Positions 48,087 to 57,489 of a DNA stretch of 64,000 nucleotides are shown piece after piece (within the stretch, counting starts at the first letter, position 1; every line of letters starts with the position of its first letter). The stretch spans positions 62,001 through 126,000 of the forward strand of contig NZ_AJTS01000023.1 in assembly GCF_000275725.1 (NCBI RefSeq), in the 5' to 3' direction. Made by a program: the position numbers and the translations under genes. This stretch comes from Vreelandella stevensii S18214. GTDB taxonomy: Bacteria > Pseudomonadota > Gammaproteobacteria > Pseudomonadales > Halomonadaceae. The notes under the pieces were generated by a model. That model saw only the letters and a program-made list of their open reading frames with translations, was not told the DNA's origin and searched no databases.

Positions 48087-49007
48087 ATGCAAACGTTACT
48101 GAACGAGATTGCCGACGAGCTATCCCACGCCACCGAGCGCGGCAAGGTGGCCGACTACATTCCCCAACTGGCCCAGGTCGATCCCAACCAGTTTGCCATC
48201 AGCCTGGCCACCGTCGAGGGCGAGCGCTTCTCGGCGGGCTGCGCCACCACGCCGTTCTCGATTCAGAGTATTTCCAAGGTCTTCACCCTGACCATTGCGC
48301 TGGGCAAGCTCGGCGATGCGCTGTGGTCCAACGTCGGCCGCGAACCCTCCGGCGACCCCTTCAACTCCATCGTGCAGCTGGAACACGAGAGCGGTAAACC
48401 GCGCAACCCGTTCATCAATGCCGGGGCCATTGCGGTGGTAGACGCCATCATGATGGGCCACGCCCCCAAGGAAACCCTGGCCGAAATATTGAGCTTCGTG
48501 CGCTATATCGCCGACGACAACAGCATCTGCTTCGACCATCAGGTCGCCGCCTCGGAAATGCAGCACAAGGACCGCAACGCCTCGCTGGCGCACTTCATGA
48601 AAGCCTTTGGGCGGCTGCGCCACGACGTGGACAAAGTGCTTGGCACCTACTTTCACCAGTGCGCCATCGCCATGAGCTGCGAGCAACTGGCCCACGCCGG
48701 GCTGTTTCTGGCTTCCGACGGCGTCAACCGCCCCAGCAACCTGCGGGTGGTGTCGCCCCAGCGGGCACGCCGAATCAACTCATTGATGATGATGTGTGGC
48801 CACTACGATGCCTCGGGGGAATTTGCGTTCCGTGTGGGCTTGCCGGGCAAGAGCGGCGTGGGCGGCGGCATTCTGGCCATTGCGCCGGGGCGCGGCTCGC
48901 TGGCCGTCTGGTCACCGGGGCTGGATAGCTACGGCAACAGCCTTCTGGGGGTGCGCGCCCTGGAGATGTTCGTGCAGCGCACGGGCTGGTCCATATTTGG
49001 ACATTAG
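48087..49007 (+). CDS. glsA: Glutaminase
   Basis: 306 residues of the serine-dependent beta-lactamase-like glutaminase family, which hydrolyses glutamine to glutamate and ammonia. The SxxK catalytic pair is S61-I-S-K64 in QSISKVF, followed by [21 protein letters not shown] and the C-terminal [14 protein letters not shown]. Length equals the E. coli YneH/GlsB type. It is divergent from the P450 gene and convergent with the AraC-Ogt gene. Confidence 0.95.
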   Translation: MQTLLNEIADELSHATERGKVADYIPQLAQVDPNQFAISLATVEGERFSAGCATTPFSIQSISKVFTLTIALGKLGDALWSNVGREPSGDPFNSIVQLEHESGKPRNPFINAGAIAVVDAIMMGHAPKETLAEILSFVRYIADDNSICFDHQVAASEMQHKDRNASLAHFMKAFGRLRHDVDKVLGTYFHQCAIAMSCEQLAHAGLFLASDGVNRPSNLRVVSPQRARRINSLMMMCGHYDASGEFAFRVGLPGKSGVGGGILAIAPGRGSLAVWSPGLDSYGNSLLGVRALEMFVQRTGWSIFGH

Positions 49008-49031
49008 ATGGGCCCTAGCCGGTCACTCGCT

Positions 49032-49889
49032 TCAAGCGCTGTCCGAGGATTCCAGATGCTGGGCCGCTTCCCAGGCCTGGACCTGGCGTTTCACCTCCAG
49101 CCCCCAGCGGTAGCCACCCAGGGCGCCGCTTTGCTGAATCACCCGGTGGCAGGGAATCCATAGCGCCACGGGGTTGGCGCCCACCGCGTTACCCACCGCC
49201 CGAGACGATTTCGGAGCCCCCAGCCACTGGGCGATGTGGGAGTAGCTGGCAAGCTGCCCGTCCGGGATCATCAGCAGCGCCCGCCACACGTTGAGCTGAA
49301 AGTTGGTACCCCGCACATGCAGCGAAAGCGCCCCAGGCGCTGCGCGGCGCGGCGGTTCGAACAGCGCCTCGACGGCGTAACGCGTGGCGTCCGGCTGGTG
49401 GCGCAAGGTACAGCGCGGCCACTCGGCGGCCAGCTGCGCCAGAATCTCCGCTTCGGGTGTCGCTGCCAAAAAGCCCATGCGGCAAATGCCTCTCGGGGTG
49501 GTGGCGACCAGCACCTGGCCAAACGGCGTGGGGTGAACCCCATAAGCAATCTCCACGCCCTCCCCCTGGCGCTTGAACTCCCCCGGTGTGACCGCCTCCA
49601 GCGTCACGAAATGATCATAAAGCCGCGAGCCGCCGCTCAGCCCCAGCGCTTCGGCGGTGTCGGCAAGGCTCTGGGAAGAAGCAATCAACTGCTTGCCCCG
49701 CGCCAGCGTCAACGCTTGTAAAAAGCGCTTCGGACTCACCCCGACATAGCGGCTGAACAGCCGCTGAAAATGGAACGCACTCAAGTGTACCTGCTCGGCC
49801 ACCGCCTCCAGGCTCGGCTGCTGGGCGGCGTGGGCCACCATGAAGGCCATGGCTTTTTCGATACGGGCGTAGTCGTTCATCGCGTCCAT
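49032..49889 (-). CDS. AraC-HTH / O6-methylguanine-DNA methyltransferase fusion (Ada-like)
   Basis: 285 residues. N-terminal AraC-type DNA-binding domain (about 10-108; LSAFHFQRLFSRYVGVSPKR) fused to an Ogt domain (about 115-275) with acceptor cysteine C247 in PCHRV. It repairs O6-methylguanine and may regulate alkylation response, but the N-terminal zinc/phosphotriester domain of full Ada, whose methylated cysteine activates transcription, is absent. Start could be ATG 49889 or 49880; neither has a strong ribosome-binding site. Confidence 0.9.
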   Translation of the reverse strand: MDAMNDYARIEKAMAFMVAHAAQQPSLEAVAEQVHLSAFHFQRLFSRYVGVSPKRFLQALTLARGKQLIASSQSLADTAEALGLSGGSRLYDHFVTLEAVTPGEFKRQGEGVEIAYGVHPTPFGQVLVATTPRGICRMGFLAATPEAEILAQLAAEWPRCTLRHQPDATRYAVEALFEPPRRAAPGALSLHVRGTNFQLNVWRALLMIPDGQLASYSHIAQWLGAPKSSRAVGNAVGANPVALWIPCHRVIQQSGALGGYRWGLEVKRQVQAWEAAQHLESSDSA

Positions 49890-50048
49890 CTCACGGGCAA
49901 AGGGGCAAAAAGAGGCTGATGCTCGCTAAAGCTTACCCAGTGAAAGGCCCGACACCTACCCGAATCTTGCGCAAGGCACATATCAATTTTGTGCAATACG
50001 CTCACTGCGCCGCCTTACACACTGTCGCCTCCCTTCAGGAGGATAAAC

Positions 50049-50642
50049 ATGAACACGGCGTTACTCTTACCCATGTCGGCGTTTGCCTTGGCAGCCTCTA
50101 TCTCACCGGGCCCCGTCAATATCGTTTGCTTGAGCAGCGGCACCCACTACCCCATTCGTAAAGGGCTGATATTCGTCACAGGCGCAACGACAGGCTTTCT
50201 AGTGTTGTTCCTGGGTATTGGCATGGGCCTCTACTCACTGCTTCAAGTGATGCCGTGGCTGGAAGAAGCCCTCAAGTGGGCAGGCATCCTTTTCTTGCTC
50301 TATTTGAGCGCTCGACTACTTCGACATGATGGTCATCTGGGGGAACACAACCCAAACAAAGCACCTGGCTTTGTTACCGGGGCTGCCATGCAGTGGCTAA
50401 ACCCCAAGGCGTGGTTGGCCTCGGCGGCGGGCATCGGGGCGTATACCCATGGCAACGATCCGTATCTGATTGCCCTGTTTGCCGCCCTGTATCTACCGAT
50501 CTGCTGGCTGTCATTGGCCAGTTGGGTCTACGCAGGGGTGTTTCTTAAACGCTATATGCAGCGCCCCATCGTGTTGCTAACGATCAATCGCTGCCTGGCG
50601 GTGGGTCTGGTCGCCAGTGCGCTCTTTTTACTTTTTGATTGA
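50049..50642 (+). CDS. LysE/RhtB-family exporter
   Basis: 197 residues with about six membrane segments. N-terminal SISPGPVNIVCLSSG and central AMQWLNPKAWLASAAG are family motifs. Exports an amino acid or related metabolite. ATG 50049 has an excellent AGGAGG site seven bases upstream. The 3' end overlaps the convergent AraC gene by 15 bases; AraC regulators are frequent neighbours of LysE exporters. Confidence 0.88.
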   Translation: MNTALLLPMSAFALAASISPGPVNIVCLSSGTHYPIRKGLIFVTGATTGFLVLFLGIGMGLYSLLQVMPWLEEALKWAGILFLLYLSARLLRHDGHLGEHNPNKAPGFVTGAAMQWLNPKAWLASAAGIGAYTHGNDPYLIALFAALYLPICWLSLASWVYAGVFLKRYMQRPIVLLTINRCLAVGLVASALFLLFD

Positions 50643-51464
50643 CGGCACACGGTATTGATTTGGCGTGGCCGCTACCAGCCGCTTGAACGTGCGCTGGAAG
50701 TGGGGCTGATCGTTGAACCCCGCCGCCAGCGCCGCTTCGACAATTGGCTGGCCCTGCCTCAATACCGCCTGCCCCAGCTGAATACGCTGGTCAATCAGAT
50801 AAGCATGGGGCGTTAAGCCATAGTGCTGCTTGAAGGCACGAATCAAATGCCCTGCACTGTATCCCGTTTGCCGGGTTAGCTCATCCAGAGAAATATCGCG
50901 GGCACAGTGTTCGCGTAAGTAGCTTGCCACATGCGCTAAGGTGTCAGGCATGGGCGTTGGCGACAAGGGCGTTTCCTGCGCAAGCAGACGCATTAACGTC
51001 GTCAAAAACGTCTCCAGCACCTGCGTTTTACGTGCAATAGATGAGTGCTCATCGAGCAGGCAGTCGGCCATATCACAATAGTGCGCATAGAGAGAGGGCT
51101 GGCGGACGACCGCCGTGGCAATGTCCTGCCACTGAGCCGAGGGTAGCAAGCCGATCCTGTAGCGCAACTTGCTCAACCAACAGGCATCTACATAGAGCAT
51201 CAAATACGCCCAAGGCTGATCCGCGATGGGGTTACAGGCATGCACCCAATGAGGGTTCATCATGACCAGGTCACCGGCGCTGATCTGATGCGAGGCACCA
51301 CGATACAGGAATGTACTGACACCCGAGGTCACCACCCCCACCGACCAGTGCGCATGGCTATGGAGTGCGTAACACACCTGCCGCGCATCGCTTATCTTGC
51401 GTAACTCAACGTGAGGCATACGCTCATCACGCCAAAATACAGGAAGCGATTCAGCCATTTTCAT
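50628..51464 (-). CDS. AraC-family transcriptional regulator with cupin sensor
   Basis: 278 residues. N-terminal cupin-like sensing domain (about 10-150, including HSHAHWSVGVVTSGVSTFLY) and C-terminal double HTH (about 180-275: DELTRQTGYSAGHLIRAFKQ, AALAAGFNDQPHFQRTFK). Probably controls the convergent LysE exporter in response to its substrate. Start ATG 51464 or 51458; GAGG lies at 4 and 10 bases respectively, so either is possible. Confidence 0.88.
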   Translation of the reverse strand: MKMAESLPVFWRDERMPHVELRKISDARQVCYALHSHAHWSVGVVTSGVSTFLYRGASHQISAGDLVMMNPHWVHACNPIADQPWAYLMLYVDACWLSKLRYRIGLLPSAQWQDIATAVVRQPSLYAHYCDMADCLLDEHSSIARKTQVLETFLTTLMRLLAQETPLSPTPMPDTLAHVASYLREHCARDISLDELTRQTGYSAGHLIRAFKQHYGLTPHAYLIDQRIQLGQAVLRQGQPIVEAALAAGFNDQPHFQRTFKRLVAATPNQYRVPSIKK

Positions 51465-51669
51465 CGAACCTCGCGCATTACACATGCCGTTGAATCGCCC
51501 GCAGGGATTGCCTTGGGAGGCGTTGTCACGATTCGGTGATTGAGTCCTCATTGCGTGAGCAAAATATCCACCCAATGAGTACGCAACAGTCTACTCTACA
51601 CGACAACCCCGCACATTCATCATGTGCGCCGCCGCCAGTCGGCCATGCCATTTACGTCAGGAGGACACG

Positions 51670-52272
51670 ATGGCGCTGATCTCTACCCGTACCCAGCACT
51701 GGCTGGAGCGTTTGAACGGCTCCAAACACATGCTCTGGCTGATCGCCACCCTCTCGTTTCTGGAAACCATCATCCTGCCCGTGCCCATCGAGCTGGTACT
51801 GATCCCGTTGATGGCGGTGAACAAACAGCGGATCTGGGCGATTGCCACGGCCACCACGCTGGGCTGCTTGGTGGCGTCGCTGGTGGGCTATAGCGTGGGC
51901 ATGGTGCTCTATCAATCGCTGGGGACCTGGTTTATCGAGTTCATGGGCATGGAGGAGAGCTATCAGGCGTTTCAGAGCTTCTTCAACCGCTACGGGTTTG
52001 CCGCGATTCTGGCCATCGGCATTCTTCCCATCCCCTTCCAGGTGGCCATGATTACCGCCGGGCTTTCCGGTTACCCTATCCTGCTATTCGTGCTGGCAGC
52101 GCTGCTCTCACGCGGGCTACGCTACTACGGGCTGGCCTGGCTGGTGAAACGCTATGGCAAACGGGTTGAAACTCTGTGGAAGCGCCATGCGCTGATGACC
52201 AGCCTCGCACTGGGCAGCGCGGTGCTGGTCATCGTGTTGATAATGCAGGCATTGGCGGGAATGATCGTGTGA
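51670..52272 (+). CDS. DedA/VTT-domain membrane protein (YqaA type)
   Basis: 200 residues, four to five membrane segments. SFLETIILPVPIELVLIP near the N terminus and GILPIPFQVAMITAGLSG in the middle are the paired re-entrant segments of the VTT/DedA family; the YqaA branch has this length. ATG 51670 follows AGGAGGA. Lipid-carrier transport is a family-level guess. Confidence 0.83.
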   Translation: MALISTRTQHWLERLNGSKHMLWLIATLSFLETIILPVPIELVLIPLMAVNKQRIWAIATATTLGCLVASLVGYSVGMVLYQSLGTWFIEFMGMEESYQAFQSFFNRYGFAAILAIGILPIPFQVAMITAGLSGYPILLFVLAALLSRGLRYYGLAWLVKRYGKRVETLWKRHALMTSLALGSAVLVIVLIMQALAGMIV

Positions 52273-52299
52273 TGCGCTAGCGGCTGATTGGCCCAGCCC

Positions 52300-52707
52300 T
52301 CACTCGATATAGTAACCGCTGACCCGCCAGGTACCCTCTTCCAGATGCGGGGTCACCACTTCCACCACCCGCGGGCGGTTGGCAAACTGGGTCTGGAAAG
52401 TGACGACCTTGAAGTCACCCCGCTGAGCGCCGGGCATGGAGGTGTACTGCGAAACGCGCACTCGGCGGCGCGATTGCACCGAGCCAAAGTCCTTGCGCGA
52501 CAGCGCAACGGTGCGTTCAAGCATGGCAGCAGAAAGCGGTGTGCTCAGCAGTGGCGAAGCGGCTTCCCATGCCTGTTCATACTCGCTGTTATCGATCTTC
52601 ACCAACCACGCCAGCGCCGCCTCCTCTGCCGCCTGCACAGATGCCTGAGCCGTTGCGGTAAGCATCAACAGGGCAGCGGACAACAACAGAGCACGTAATT
52701 TGGGCAT
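52300..52707 (-). CDS. Secreted DUF4019 protein
   Basis: 135 residues. Signal peptide about 1-22 (ending AQAS) and a domain with ALAWLVKIDNSEYEQAWEAA, then MPGAQRGDFKVVTFQTQFA and a final GTWRVSGYYIE, which I recognise as DUF4019. Periplasmic; role unknown in the family. It converges on the DedA-like gene. Confidence 0.8.
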   Translation of the reverse strand: MPKLRALLLSAALLMLTATAQASVQAAEEAALAWLVKIDNSEYEQAWEAASPLLSTPLSAAMLERTVALSRKDFGSVQSRRRVRVSQYTSMPGAQRGDFKVVTFQTQFANRPRVVEVVTPHLEEGTWRVSGYYIE

Positions 52708-52771
52708 GGCAGACTCGTTAGTGGCTAAGAAAAGACGTACCTTTCTATTATCGGAAAATCGCCAGGATTCT

Positions 52772-53239
52772 TTAGCCCTCCGTCAGGCATAGCCGCATGA
52801 AACAGCTATTGGGATCAAGCCAGTAGCTGCCGAACGGCCCGCAATACTCGAACCCGAACCGGGCATATAAACGGCGGGCGGGCTCGAAGAAAGCCATCGA
52901 GCCCGTTTCCAGATAGACGGTGTGATAGCCCCGAGCGCGGGCCTCTTCCAGCACGTGCGTCAACAGCCGGGCACCCACGCCCTGCTGGCGGGCAGCAGGC
53001 GTGGTACGCATGGACTTCAGCTCCGCCTGGCCCTCCCCCAGCGCCTTGATTGCCGCACAGCCCAACAGCTGGCCGTTCTGGCGGGCGCTGTAAAAGGTGA
53101 TATTGGCTGCCTTGAGCGCGGTCACGTCCAGCGCATGCACGCTTTCCGGCGGCGAGGTGGCGTGCATGTCAGACAAGTGCTCTTCCAATAGCGCCACCAC
53201 ATCCTGCGCTTCCAGCGTTTCAATTCCGATATGTATCAT
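52772..53239 (-). CDS. GNAT-family N-acetyltransferase
   Basis: 155 residues. Acetyl-CoA loop RQQGVGARLL (about 84-93) after the strand ELKSMRTTPAA, then TVYLETGSMAFFEPARRLYA and FEYCGPFGSY, the usual GNAT C terminus. Acetylates an unknown amine. Single gene, divergent from the methyltransferase at 53338. Confidence 0.88.
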   Translation of the reverse strand: MIHIGIETLEAQDVVALLEEHLSDMHATSPPESVHALDVTALKAANITFYSARQNGQLLGCAAIKALGEGQAELKSMRTTPAARQQGVGARLLTHVLEEARARGYHTVYLETGSMAFFEPARRLYARFGFEYCGPFGSYWLDPNSCFMRLCLTEG

Positions 53240-53337
53240 CGCCCTCTCCGTTGGCTAGCCAAACCCGGCTTCTCAAATACGAAGCGCTCGTATACCATGC
53301 GCCACCTCTTTCCTTTAGCGTTCACCGTTAGGCCACC

Positions 53338-54087
53338 ATGTCCGTCAACGCGCTCTACACCGACCTTTCCGGCTATTACGATCTGATGTGCGTCGACATC
53401 GACTACCGCGCGCAAAGTAACGCCATTCATCGCCTGCATCAGCTGTTTGGCAACGCGGGCAGCCAGCACCTGGACCTGGCCTGCGGCACCGGCCCCCACG
53501 TGCGCCATTTTCTGGATGTGGGTTACACCAGCAGCGGGCTGGACATTCACCAGCCGATGCTGGACCTGGCAGCCACCCGCTGCCCGGAAGCTCACTTTTC
53601 GCTGCAAGACATGGGCCAATTCCAGGTGGATGAGCCGGTGGATTTGATCACCTGCTTTTTATACTCCATCCACTACAACGCCAACCTGGAAAAGCTGAGC
53701 GCCTGCATCGCCAGCGCCCACCGCGCCCTGCGCACCGGCGGCGTACTGTGCTTCAACAGCGTGGACAAAGAGCGCATCGACAACGCGCTGTTCGTCAAGC
53801 ACACCGCCCAGCAGGGCGAGGATCGCTTCACGTTTCGTTCGGGTTGGCACTATGCGGGGCAAGGGGAACGGCAAACGCTGCGGCTCAGTATCGAAAAGAG
53901 CACGCCTGCGGTCACCCAGGTATGGAATGACGAGCACCCCATGGTGGCGGTCAGCTTTGGCGAACTCATCGCCCTGCTGACGCCCTACTTCGAGGTGCAC
54001 GTGTTCGAACACGACTACCAGACCATCACCCCGTGGGACAACGCGTCTGGCAATGCCATCTTCGTGTGCGTGAAGCGCGACGGCTAA
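53338..54087 (+). CDS. Class I SAM-dependent methyltransferase
   Basis: 249 residues. Rossmann-type AdoMet site: motif I LDLACGTGPHV (about 45-55), an acidic residue after strand 2 (SGLDIHQPML), and motif IV-like DLITCFLYSIHY. Substrate not recognisable. Its stop codon lies inside a perfect hairpin shared with the convergent yehS gene. Confidence 0.86.
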   Translation: MSVNALYTDLSGYYDLMCVDIDYRAQSNAIHRLHQLFGNAGSQHLDLACGTGPHVRHFLDVGYTSSGLDIHQPMLDLAATRCPEAHFSLQDMGQFQVDEPVDLITCFLYSIHYNANLEKLSACIASAHRALRTGGVLCFNSVDKERIDNALFVKHTAQQGEDRFTFRSGWHYAGQGERQTLRLSIEKSTPAVTQVWNDEHPMVAVSFGELIALLTPYFEVHVFEHDYQTITPWDNASGNAIFVCVKRDG

Positions 54088-54105
54088 GGTATCACCTTAG
54101 CCGTC
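54079..54105. terminator. Hairpin embracing two convergent stop codons
   Basis: GACGGCTAAGGT (54079-54090) pairs perfectly with ACCTTAGCCGTC (54094-54105), loop ATC. The methyltransferase TAA is in the left arm and the yehS stop begins at the edge of the right arm. No T tract on either side. Confidence 0.6.
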
Positions 54106-54574
54106 AGCTCTCCTGGCTGGGGCGCTGCTGTTGCTGCACGCCCATCAGGAAGTTGCGCAGCATCTGGTCCTTGCACTCGCGGTAATTCTTGTGGCTTGGC
54201 TTGCGGAAGAACGCGCTCAGCTCGTGGGGGCTGAGCGGTAGCCCCACCTGCTCGAATACCGCCAGCACGTCTTCGGCCTTCATGTTCAGCGCAATACGCA
54301 GCTTCTGGAACACCATGTTGTTGTTCAGCTGGGTTTCCGGCGCAGGCACCGGGCCTTCGCGCTTGCCGCGCTTGAAGCTGATGAAGCCATTCAAAAACGC
54401 CGCCAGCTCACGATTCTTCATGGGCACCAGCGCTTCATCCTCATCCTTCTTCAGCCAGGCCGTTACCTGGGCAGGCGTCACGTCCACCTCTGCCAGGGCG
54501 AAGATATTGACGATGGTGGCCTCCTTCAAATCGAAGGCATAGCGAATACGGCGAAAAATATCGTTATTGGTCAA
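54104..54574 (-). CDS. yehS: YehS family protein (DUF1456)
   Basis: 156 residues with two tandem DUF1456 repeats: one starting NNDIFRRIRYAFDLKEATIV, the second NNMVFQKLRIALNMKAEDVL, each followed by an F-x-R/K-x-N/P segment. Widespread gammaproteobacterial family of unknown function. Nine bases downstream of the TPR-protein gene on the same strand, so probably co-transcribed. Confidence 0.88.
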   Translation of the reverse strand: MTNNDIFRRIRYAFDLKEATIVNIFALAEVDVTPAQVTAWLKKDEDEALVPMKNRELAAFLNGFISFKRGKREGPVPAPETQLNNNMVFQKLRIALNMKAEDVLAVFEQVGLPLSPHELSAFFRKPSHKNYRECKDQMLRNFLMGVQQQQRPSQES

Positions 54575-54582
54575 GGGGACTC

Positions 54583-55005
54583 CTAACCGTTGGTAAGCGT
54601 GGCCAGCAGCTCGTCGATCTCTGCTTTCAGCTCGTTGTCTTCAATCGTTTGGGCGCTGGCCTGGGCGCGTTGCAAGCTTTCGATGGCGGCCTGGGGCTCG
54701 CCCAGCTCCACCTGCAGGGTGGCCATGGAAAAGCCAATCGAGGCCAGATGGTCGTTCGACTGCTTGGCCACTGCCTTGTCCAGCGCCTTTTGGTAGATCG
54801 GCAGCGCGTCTTCCAGCTCTTCGGTGAAGTCGGCCAGGGTTTCCCACTGCTCGGGGTGGTCTTTCTCGGTATTCTCATGCTCGGTGCAGATCGCCTGCAG
54901 CTCGGCGTAAAGCGCTTCAAAGGTGGCGCGATCATCCCTGGACGCGGCCTTCATCAGCTTTTCGGCCAGCTCGTACACCGCCTTGTAAATTTTGGTGTTG
55001 ATCAT
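54583..55005 (-). CDS. TPR-like cytoplasmic protein
   Basis: 140 residues, fully helical, acidic. Helix pairs such as LPIYQKALDKAVAKQSND, SIGFSMATLQVELGEPQAAI and ESLQRAQASAQTI look like two to three tetratricopeptide repeats, suggesting a protein-binding adaptor. ATG 55005 is preferred to the adjoining TTG; AAGG lies about ten bases upstream. Forms a two-gene unit with yehS. Confidence 0.75.
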   Translation of the reverse strand: MINTKIYKAVYELAEKLMKAASRDDRATFEALYAELQAICTEHENTEKDHPEQWETLADFTEELEDALPIYQKALDKAVAKQSNDHLASIGFSMATLQVELGEPQAAIESLQRAQASAQTIEDNELKAEIDELLATLTNG

Positions 55006-55199
55006 CAAACCACGACCTTATCGACGTAAAACAGCAGGCTAAAGCACACAGGCTTCGCCGGGAAGGGGGCATTATACCTTGTGTGAGGCGGGGTACGGTG
55101 ACGCGGCGGGCAATATTCGAGCAACGGCGGGCCGATTTTACGCTATGCTGCACCACTTTTTACGTTCGACCCACCTACGACTCGCTGTCAGGGCCCCTT

Positions 55200-56396
55200 A
55201 TGCCTTTTTCTACACTCGGTTTATCCACTCCCCTCGTTCAGGCGATCACCGAACTCGGTTACCAGACGCCCACGCCCATCCAGGAACAGGCCATTCCCGC
55301 CATTCTCTCGGGGAAAGACCTCATCGCCACCGCCCAAACCGGCACCGGCAAAACCGCCGCTTTCGTGCTGCCGCTGCTGGAGCGCTTCAGCAAGGCAGAA
55401 GCGCTGCGGGCCAAGCGCATCCGCGCGCTGATTCTGGTGCCCACTCGCGAGCTGGCGGTACAGGTCAACGCCAGCGTGGCGCAATACGCCAAGCATACCC
55501 AGCTCACCTCGATGGCCGCGTATGGCGGTGTGGATACCGCGCCCCAAAAGGAGCGTTTGATCGAAGGCGTGGACATTCTGGTGGCCACACCGGGCAGGCT
55601 GCTGGACCTGGCCCATCAGCGCGCCCTGCACTTCGACGAGCTTCAGGTCATGGTGCTGGACGAAGCGGACAGAATGGTCGACATGGGCTTTGTGGATGAT
55701 ATTCACAAGATCATCGTGCGCCTGCCGGAACAGCGCCAGAACCTGCTGTTCACGGCCACCATGACCCAGGACGTTCGCGCCCTCGCCCGCAGCTTTTCAG
55801 ACAGCAAGATGACCGACCTGGCCGCCAACATCGCGATCACCCCCAACGTTCGCGCCGCCGACACCATCGAACAGTGGCTGATCACGGTCGATAAGGACAC
55901 CAAATCCGCCCTGCTCAGCCACCTGATCAACGAACAGGCCTGGGACCAGGCGCTGATCTTCGTCGAGAAAAAGCACAGCGCGGCCAAGCTGGTGGCCCAG
56001 TTGGAGAAACGCGGCATCGTCGCGGACTCCATCCATGGTGGCCGAAGCCAGGCCATGCGCGAAAAGATTCTGGCCCAGTTCAAAACCGGTGAGCTCAAGT
56101 ACCTGGTGGCCACCGGCGTCGCCGCGCGGGGGCTGGATATCGGCGAACTGAGCCGAGTGGTGAACTACGACCTACCCTTCCAGCCGGAAGAGTACATCCA
56201 CCGCATTGGCCGCACCGGCCGCGCCGGGGCCTCCGGGGAAGCCATCTCGCTGGTGGATATCAGCGACTTCAAGAACCTGTGTGCCATCGAACGGCGCATG
56301 AACCAGCTCATCGAGCGCCGGGAAGTGGCGGAATTTCCGGTCAAGAAGGCCGTCCCGGCCTCCAACCTGAAGCATGTGAAGAAAGGCAGCCGCTAG
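55200..56396 (+). CDS. rhlE: DEAD-box RNA helicase (RhlE type)
   Basis: 398 residues. Q motif GYQTPTPIQEQAIP, motif I AQTGTGKT, Ia PTRELA, II DEAD, III TAT, V ARGLDI and VI HRIGRTGR are all present. ATP-dependent RNA unwinding in ribosome assembly or RNA decay. The C-terminal extension after motif VI is short, lacking a dedicated RNA-binding domain. Start ATG 55200 after AGGG; the longer in-frame reading begins in non-homologous sequence. Assignment to RhlE rather than SrmB is tentative. Confidence 0.88.
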   Translation: MPFSTLGLSTPLVQAITELGYQTPTPIQEQAIPAILSGKDLIATAQTGTGKTAAFVLPLLERFSKAEALRAKRIRALILVPTRELAVQVNASVAQYAKHTQLTSMAAYGGVDTAPQKERLIEGVDILVATPGRLLDLAHQRALHFDELQVMVLDEADRMVDMGFVDDIHKIIVRLPEQRQNLLFTATMTQDVRALARSFSDSKMTDLAANIAITPNVRAADTIEQWLITVDKDTKSALLSHLINEQAWDQALIFVEKKHSAAKLVAQLEKRGIVADSIHGGRSQAMREKILAQFKTGELKYLVATGVAARGLDIGELSRVVNYDLPFQPEEYIHRIGRTGRAGASGEAISLVDISDFKNLCAIERRMNQLIERREVAEFPVKKAVPASNLKHVKKGSR

Positions 56397-56446
56397 GCGT
56401 TGTAGGCAACATCGGCGAGTGATGGCCCGCAGGCAGGCGGCAGGCC

Positions 56447-57421
56447 TTACCCCTGAACGGGTGAAAACGCCGCCAGCAGTTCGGCGTTGGTGGGGTACTT
56501 CTCCATCAGCGCCAGCAGCTTCTGCGCGCCGTCGGTTGGCTTGAGCGGCGTCAAGGCTCTGCGCAAGCTGCGTACCTTTTCGATCTCGTGGGCCTCGATC
56601 AACAGCTCTTCGCGGCGGGTACTGCTTTTGGCAATATCGAGCGCCGGGAAGATGCGTTGGCTGGCCACCTCCCGCGACAGCACCAGCTCCATGTTGCCGG
56701 TGCCCTTGAACTCCTCGAAGATCACCTGATCCATGCGGCTTCCCGTCTCCACCAGCACGGTGGCCAGAATGGTCAGCGAGCCGCCGTTTTCGATGTTCCG
56801 TGCCGCCCCGAACAGTTTGCGGGGGATTTCCAGCGCCCGGGTATCCAACCCGCCCGACATGGTACGGCCACTGCCCCGCTGCCCCGCGTTGTGCACCCGG
56901 GAAAGCCGCGTCAATGAGTCGATCACGATCATCACATCGTGCCCCTCACCGGCTTGCCTGCGCGCCGTTTGCAACAGGCTATCGGCCACGCGCGCATGGT
57001 GGGCGTAGCTTTCGTCAGACGACGAAGCGTGCACCTCGGCGGTCACGCTGCGCTTGAAATCGGTCACTTCCTCCGGGCGCTCGTCGATCAGCAGGGCATA
57101 CAGCTTGATCTCGGGATACGCCGCCGCCACGGCCTGGCAGATATGCTTCAACAGCGTGGTTTTCCCCGCCCCCGGCGGCGCCACGATCAGCCCGCGCTGC
57201 CCCATGCCAATGGGCGTGATCAAATCCATCGCCCGCACGCTGTGCTCACGAACGCCATTGGCCAGATAAAGGCGCGGGGAAGGATGAATGGCGGTGCCGT
57301 TGAGAAAGCGCTTTTCGGGGTCGGTGTGTGATTGCTCTTCGGGTGAGGAATCGGCCACTGTCTCGGCGGGCTTGGCCTCTGGGGGCCGTTTCGTTTTGAG
57401 GCTTAGGGTTTTGCGGGTCAT
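56447..57421 (-). CDS. Short Rho paralogue lacking the N-terminal RNA-binding domain
   Basis: 324 residues against about 419 for canonical Rho. After a variable, charged 40-residue N terminus the sequence goes straight into the Rho ATPase domain: Walker A APPGAGKT (81-88), Walker B VMIVIDSLTRL (163-173), the R-loop region KLFGAARNIENGGSLTI, ETGSRMDQVIFEEFKGTGN and the arginine-finger segment STRREELL (267-274). The OB-fold primary RNA site of Rho is absent, while the ring ATPase and secondary RNA loops are kept. Role unknown: it might hydrolyse ATP on RNA, modulate Rho, or act on another partner. Convergent with rhlE. Confidence 0.85.
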   Translation of the reverse strand: MTRKTLSLKTKRPPEAKPAETVADSSPEEQSHTDPEKRFLNGTAIHPSPRLYLANGVREHSVRAMDLITPIGMGQRGLIVAPPGAGKTTLLKHICQAVAAAYPEIKLYALLIDERPEEVTDFKRSVTAEVHASSSDESYAHHARVADSLLQTARRQAGEGHDVMIVIDSLTRLSRVHNAGQRGSGRTMSGGLDTRALEIPRKLFGAARNIENGGSLTILATVLVETGSRMDQVIFEEFKGTGNMELVLSREVASQRIFPALDIAKSSTRREELLIEAHEIEKVRSLRRALTPLKPTDGAQKLLALMEKYPTNAELLAAFSPVQG

Positions 57422-57489
57422 GGTTGGAGCCGTCTTGTCAAAGTGAGGGTTCGTGGTTGGCCGTGTTCGTGGTGACTCGACGGCGGATG

